Positions 61,010 to 64,000 of a stretch of 64,000 bases of DNA are shown here, piece by piece. The translations under genes and the position numbers were made by a program. Source of the stretch: Opisthorchis felineus (taxonomy: Eukaryota > Platyhelminthes > Trematoda > Opisthorchiida > Opisthorchiidae); NCBI GenBank assembly GCA_004794785.1, contig SJOL01001804.1, positions 400,884-464,883 of the forward strand, written 5' to 3'. Under the pieces are notes generated by a model that worked only from the letters and a program-made list of their open reading frames with translations, did not search any database and was not told the origin of the DNA. Every line of letters begins with the position of its first letter. Within the stretch, counting starts at the first letter, position 1.

Positions 61010-62245
61010 TGGACTTTATCCAATCTAATACCTCCTAAAACTCACCATGCCTTGCTGTTCTCATCCCATTCCCTCTTCTACCCAAGCTTCGACCTTCGGC
61101 AGTGCCTGATTTGGACGCCCTGTTTGGCCGGGATCCACTTCACCTGATCTGTGCTTTACACCCGAAGGGATCCCCATCCGGACCAGAAATACTTGCAATC
61201 TTGTATTGAATTCGTTCTACCTCTGCGGATTCCCCTGGCCAACCCCAAAATCCCGCTACTCACAGAATTGCACATCCCAGCCCAATCACCTCAAAACTGA
61301 AGTCCGTCACGGGGCTGTCCAGGAACCGAAGTGAGTCAGTGCAATGAAGGCACGGCACTTCCATACCCATTTTGATAGCATACCCGCAACTATTTGCTTC
61401 CTACTTTTGATGGCGCCCTCTCGTTTAGTCGTTCCCTTACCTGCAACTAGGAACAAACTCTTCACCTGACCCCTGCCGCCACCGGGACGCGCTCATTCTA
61501 ACATGCTCAACCTTCCGTTCGGATCTAAACACCTCGGTGACTTTTATTCTGCGCTCCTCACAAAGCCAGTAATTTTCTGCGCAGTTCGCGTTCCATCTTG
61601 TGTAGCACCCACTTCCTCTCTCAAAGAACTTTTACACCCGACTCCACTCCAACAGCGACAACAGTGGGTCCCTACAGTTTCACTGCACATCGTGATACTG
61701 GGATTCCTGCTACCATTTACCGTGTTGCTGATTCCTCCACTTCATCACCTCCACACGCTTTTTGCGACCCTGGCCATAAGCCCAACAGTCCAAGGCTGTA
61801 GGGCCTCGTCGTTGGTTTTAGGCTGTAGTTTAACTCGACCGGCCAGATCGTGGCATTTCTGCTGCCGCGCCAGATCCATCGTTCTGGTTCCTCATTTTTC
61901 GCAATTTGACGTTTTCTGATCATGTGCCAGGAAGGATGCCTCTTGTTTTGCCCCCCTTCGTTTGGTATTAGCCCGCCGCCTTCAAGTCTTAACGATCTGA
62001 CCTTGTCTAAGCTTGACGTGTTCTCCTAAAGGAAGGTAGGGCCCAGTAACTGTGTTTACCTACCCATAACGGTTTAGGCGTGACCAAGTCTACATCAGAT
62101 AATGCTCACTGTTTACGACACTGCCTCTCTTCCGCGCAATCCCCAGTACCCGCAAATTCCTCCTGTCGTGCTTTTATTCTGAATAACAGTATGATGGTGC
62201 CTGACGGTACGCCGCCCACTAGTTGGGAATAAACATTATTATTAC
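61010..62245 (+). repeat. Repeat X copy, plus strand
   Basis: A C- and T-rich non-coding element ending CGCCGCCCACTAGTTGGG, then AATAAACATTATTATTA at about 62223-62245. It aligns in order with 53.7-54.7 kb: the GGCACGGCACTTCC block, the CATACCCGCAACTAT block, the ACGCGCTCATTCTAA block and the CCACTTCATCACCTCCAC..CGACCCTGGCC block. The 138-codon open frame inside it (61503-61919) is proline- and serine-rich and looks incidental. Confidence 0.65.
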
Positions 62246-62289
62246 TGATCCCTAAATGATGTCAAGGATGGCAACTCCTTATCCGCCAC

Positions 62290-62352
62290 AACGAGGCAAC
62301 ATATTGCCAGACTGTCCAAGCCTGGGCAGGGGCAATCGGAAAGCCGGAATTC
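62290..62352 (-). mobile_element. SINE fragment (middle only)
   Basis: ATTGCCAGACTGTCCAAGCC followed by TGGGCAGGGGCAATCGG matches the minus-strand SINE body (TGCCAGGTTGCCCAAGCCTAG). Neither end is present. Confidence 0.5.
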
Positions 62353-62499
62353 AGTTCAGGCAGTAGCTTTGCGCCTTCTTGAGCCTTGAAAGCGCTTCAG
62401 TAACACCCTGAAATTTTGGCTTCAAGTGGAGGCAGGTTAATCGTTCGTTGTCCCAAAGCCGGAGGAATTTATCAGAACCGTCTTCTGGATTTTTATAAC

Positions 62500-63470
62500 T
62501 GCTCCACCGTCAGATAACATTTTGCCCTGAAACGAGATTGCCACACCCCTCCACGGTGTTTGGAGTCCTCCCTGTTGGACTGCTCCGCTACGTCCACTCA
62601 AGTATTGGGTATAAGATGGAACAGTGGCACTGCTCGAATCTCGAAGGAATTTTTCCACCGATCCAGAACTCCGGCGTCTCGAGCAACAAGGCGTCTTATC
62701 CCCTGTAACTTACTCTGCATAGGCAGCACCAATCATGGTGGTAAAGAAACCAAATGGGTCCATCCGCATTTGAGCCGACTTCTCAACCGGCCTCACTGCA
62801 GCCCTCTAACAGCACTACTACCCACTGCTGGTGCCGGGTGGCTTATTCACCGTTATGAACGGCGGCATTTGTTTCGACAACCTTGACCTGACCGACGCGT
62901 ATTTGCAGATCGAATTTTTGCCGGACTCCCTATCTCTGCTGACCATCAACACGCACAGGGGCCCGTACGAATTCAAACGTCTACCTTTTTGGGTTAAGAC
63001 GGCCCATGCGATCTTTCAGCAGTTGATGGACACTATCCTCTCTAGCGCTCCAGGTGTGGTCGCGTACCTGGACGATGTGCTGATTGCCGCTGGCTCGCTC
63101 GATGAACTGCGCAAGCGAATCGACATGGTGTTTCAACGCATCCAGAACAATGGTCTTCGCCTCCGTCCTGAAAGGTGTCAGTTCTTCATGACGGCCATTG
63201 AATATCTCGGGTTCATCTTCGATGCCTCCGGTCGACACCTTGATCCCGAGAACATTCTAGCTATTCAACAGATGCCGGCACCGAAGGATGTCACCAAGCT
63301 TCGCTCATTCTTGGGTCTCATCAGCTACTACTCAGCATTTCTGCCTGCACCGCGCAGTGTCCGGCCGCCGCTCAATCGCCTCCTGAAAAAGGATATGCCT
63401 TGGGCTTGGTCAGAAGAATGTGAAGCAACCTTCTGCAAGCTAAAGTTGGTGCTCAGCCCCGAAATGCTAT
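62500..63470 (+). mobile_element. Ty3/Gypsy pol fragment, RT
   Basis: The frame from 62831 to 63472 is open for 213 codons and carries RT motifs in order: DLTDAYLQIEF, INTHRGPYEFKRLPFWVK, catalytic YLDD in VVAYLDDVLIAAG (about 63062-63085), CQFFMTAIEYLGFIFDASGR, PAPKDVTKLRSFLGLISYYS and the connection-domain start. Upstream, 62650-62830 continues the RT N-terminus (LEQQGVLSPVTYSA, APIMVVKKPNGSIRI) with stops and shifts. It is closest in style to CsRn1-like fluke Gypsy elements (inference). It is cut off at 63470 by a repeat with an (ATT)n tail in the opposite orientation. Confidence 0.85.
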
Positions 63471-64000
63471 AATAATAAGTTTTATTCCCAACTTGTGGGT
63501 GGCAGGCCGTCAGGCATGCTCATAAGGTTACAGTCCGAATAAAGGCATGACTGGCGGGGGATGTGGGTACAGGGGTTTTGGGAAAAGGGACAGCGTCATA
63601 GGCGGGGAGCGTTATCCGATGTAGACGTGGTCATCACTAAACAGGCACGGGCAGGGAGGCACAGTTAATATGCTTTTTTGGAGAGAACATCGAGCAAGAT
63701 CAGGTTGGAAGGATTTGAAGGTGGCGGGCAAAAACAAACAGAGGGAGGCCAATTAAGGGGCTTCCTGTGTAACACATGACAAGAAGAGTGTAAATGGTTG
63801 AAAATGAGGAACCAGAACATCAGATCTGGTGAAGCAGCAGAGTTGGCGTCATCCAGCCGGTCAAGTTGAACTGAAACCTAAAACCACCACTGAGGCCTCC
63901 TGGCTTTGGACTGTTGAGCATAAGTGGAGATGACGAAGTGAAGGGATTGGCAAAGCGTATAGACGGTAACAGAAACCTCAGGATCATGGTGTACAGTGAA
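63466..64000 (-). repeat. Repeat X copy, minus strand, truncating the Gypsy RT
   Basis: Read on the minus strand, the element ends CCCACAAGTTGGGAATAAAA followed by CTTATTATTA, directly against the broken RT frame. Further in, ATGCCTTTATTC matches the plus copy near 62170 (GTGCTTTTATTCTGA). It continues past the window end. No protein was recognised. Confidence 0.65.

Noticed and set aside
61503..61919. 138-codon ORF called as a gene
   Set aside because: It lies inside repeat X, is rich in Pro, Ser and His from C/T-rich DNA, and the frame is not kept in the other copy.
1..64000. CRISPR arrays, bacterial operons, rRNA genes, organelle DNA
   Set aside because: No regularly spaced repeats with unique spacers, no Shine-Dalgarno-linked gene clusters and no rRNA cores; introns and retroelements show nuclear eukaryotic DNA.

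Overview
The window looks like nuclear DNA of a trematode flatworm (fluke), more likely a liver, lung or intestinal fluke than a schistosome. Base composition looks near the mid-40s in %GC by eye (not counted), above the roughly 35% usual for Schistosoma. There is one multi-exon gene with GT-AG introns. The rest is dense with old, nested retroelements of kinds known from flukes: APE-type LINEs, Ty3/Gypsy elements, a Penelope-like element, tRNA-derived SINEs and a Smalpha-like hammerhead-ribozyme repeat. There are no bacterial operons, no CRISPR array, no rRNA genes and no free-standing tRNA genes. The species is inferred only from this content.

The one gene read end to end is on the minus strand, 42068 to 33688: a six-exon gene for beta-ketoacyl-ACP synthase of mitochondrial type II fatty-acid synthesis (OXSM, KAS II fold). 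All five introns have consensus donors and acceptors, the reading frame is continuous for 467 codons, and the Cys-His-His triad, the conserved Lys and the C-terminal Gly-rich loop are present. Two introns are very short (73 and 89 bp) and three are long (1.9-2.5 kb). A mitochondrial presequence is not visible and would need an upstream exon.

Layout: 1-14.4 kb is mostly sequence I do not recognise, with a (TCA)n microsatellite, a cluster of three CACGTG boxes ahead of a TATA box near 11.2 kb, and one isolated exon-like ORF at 3.2-3.5 kb. At 14.4-15.3 kb and 22.9-23.3 kb are two copies of a tandem repeat carrying hammerhead ribozyme motifs; the second follows a wrecked LINE at 20.2-22.8 kb. At 27.3-28.8 kb is a decayed Penelope-like element (RT plus GIY-YIG), and at 29.5-32.5 kb a decayed Ty3/Gypsy element (gag, RT, RNase H, integrase) split by another repeat. 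OXSM fills 33.7-42.1 kb. At 43-51.5 kb are LINE fragments mainly on the minus strand, peppered with ~200-bp SINEs, some with clear target-site duplications. At 53.7-64 kb are several copies, in both orientations, of a roughly 1.2-kb non-coding repeat ending in (ATT)n; one of them truncates a second Gypsy RT at 62.5-63.5 kb.

The most interesting system is the hammerhead-ribozyme repeat. It has four motifs, each exactly 45 nt with no indels, matching helix I strands, a hairpin helix II, a minimal self-complementary helix III, and a Pol III B-box-like motif just upstream in two units. The two motifs at the second locus are 337 bp apart, close to the unit length of schistosome Smalpha.
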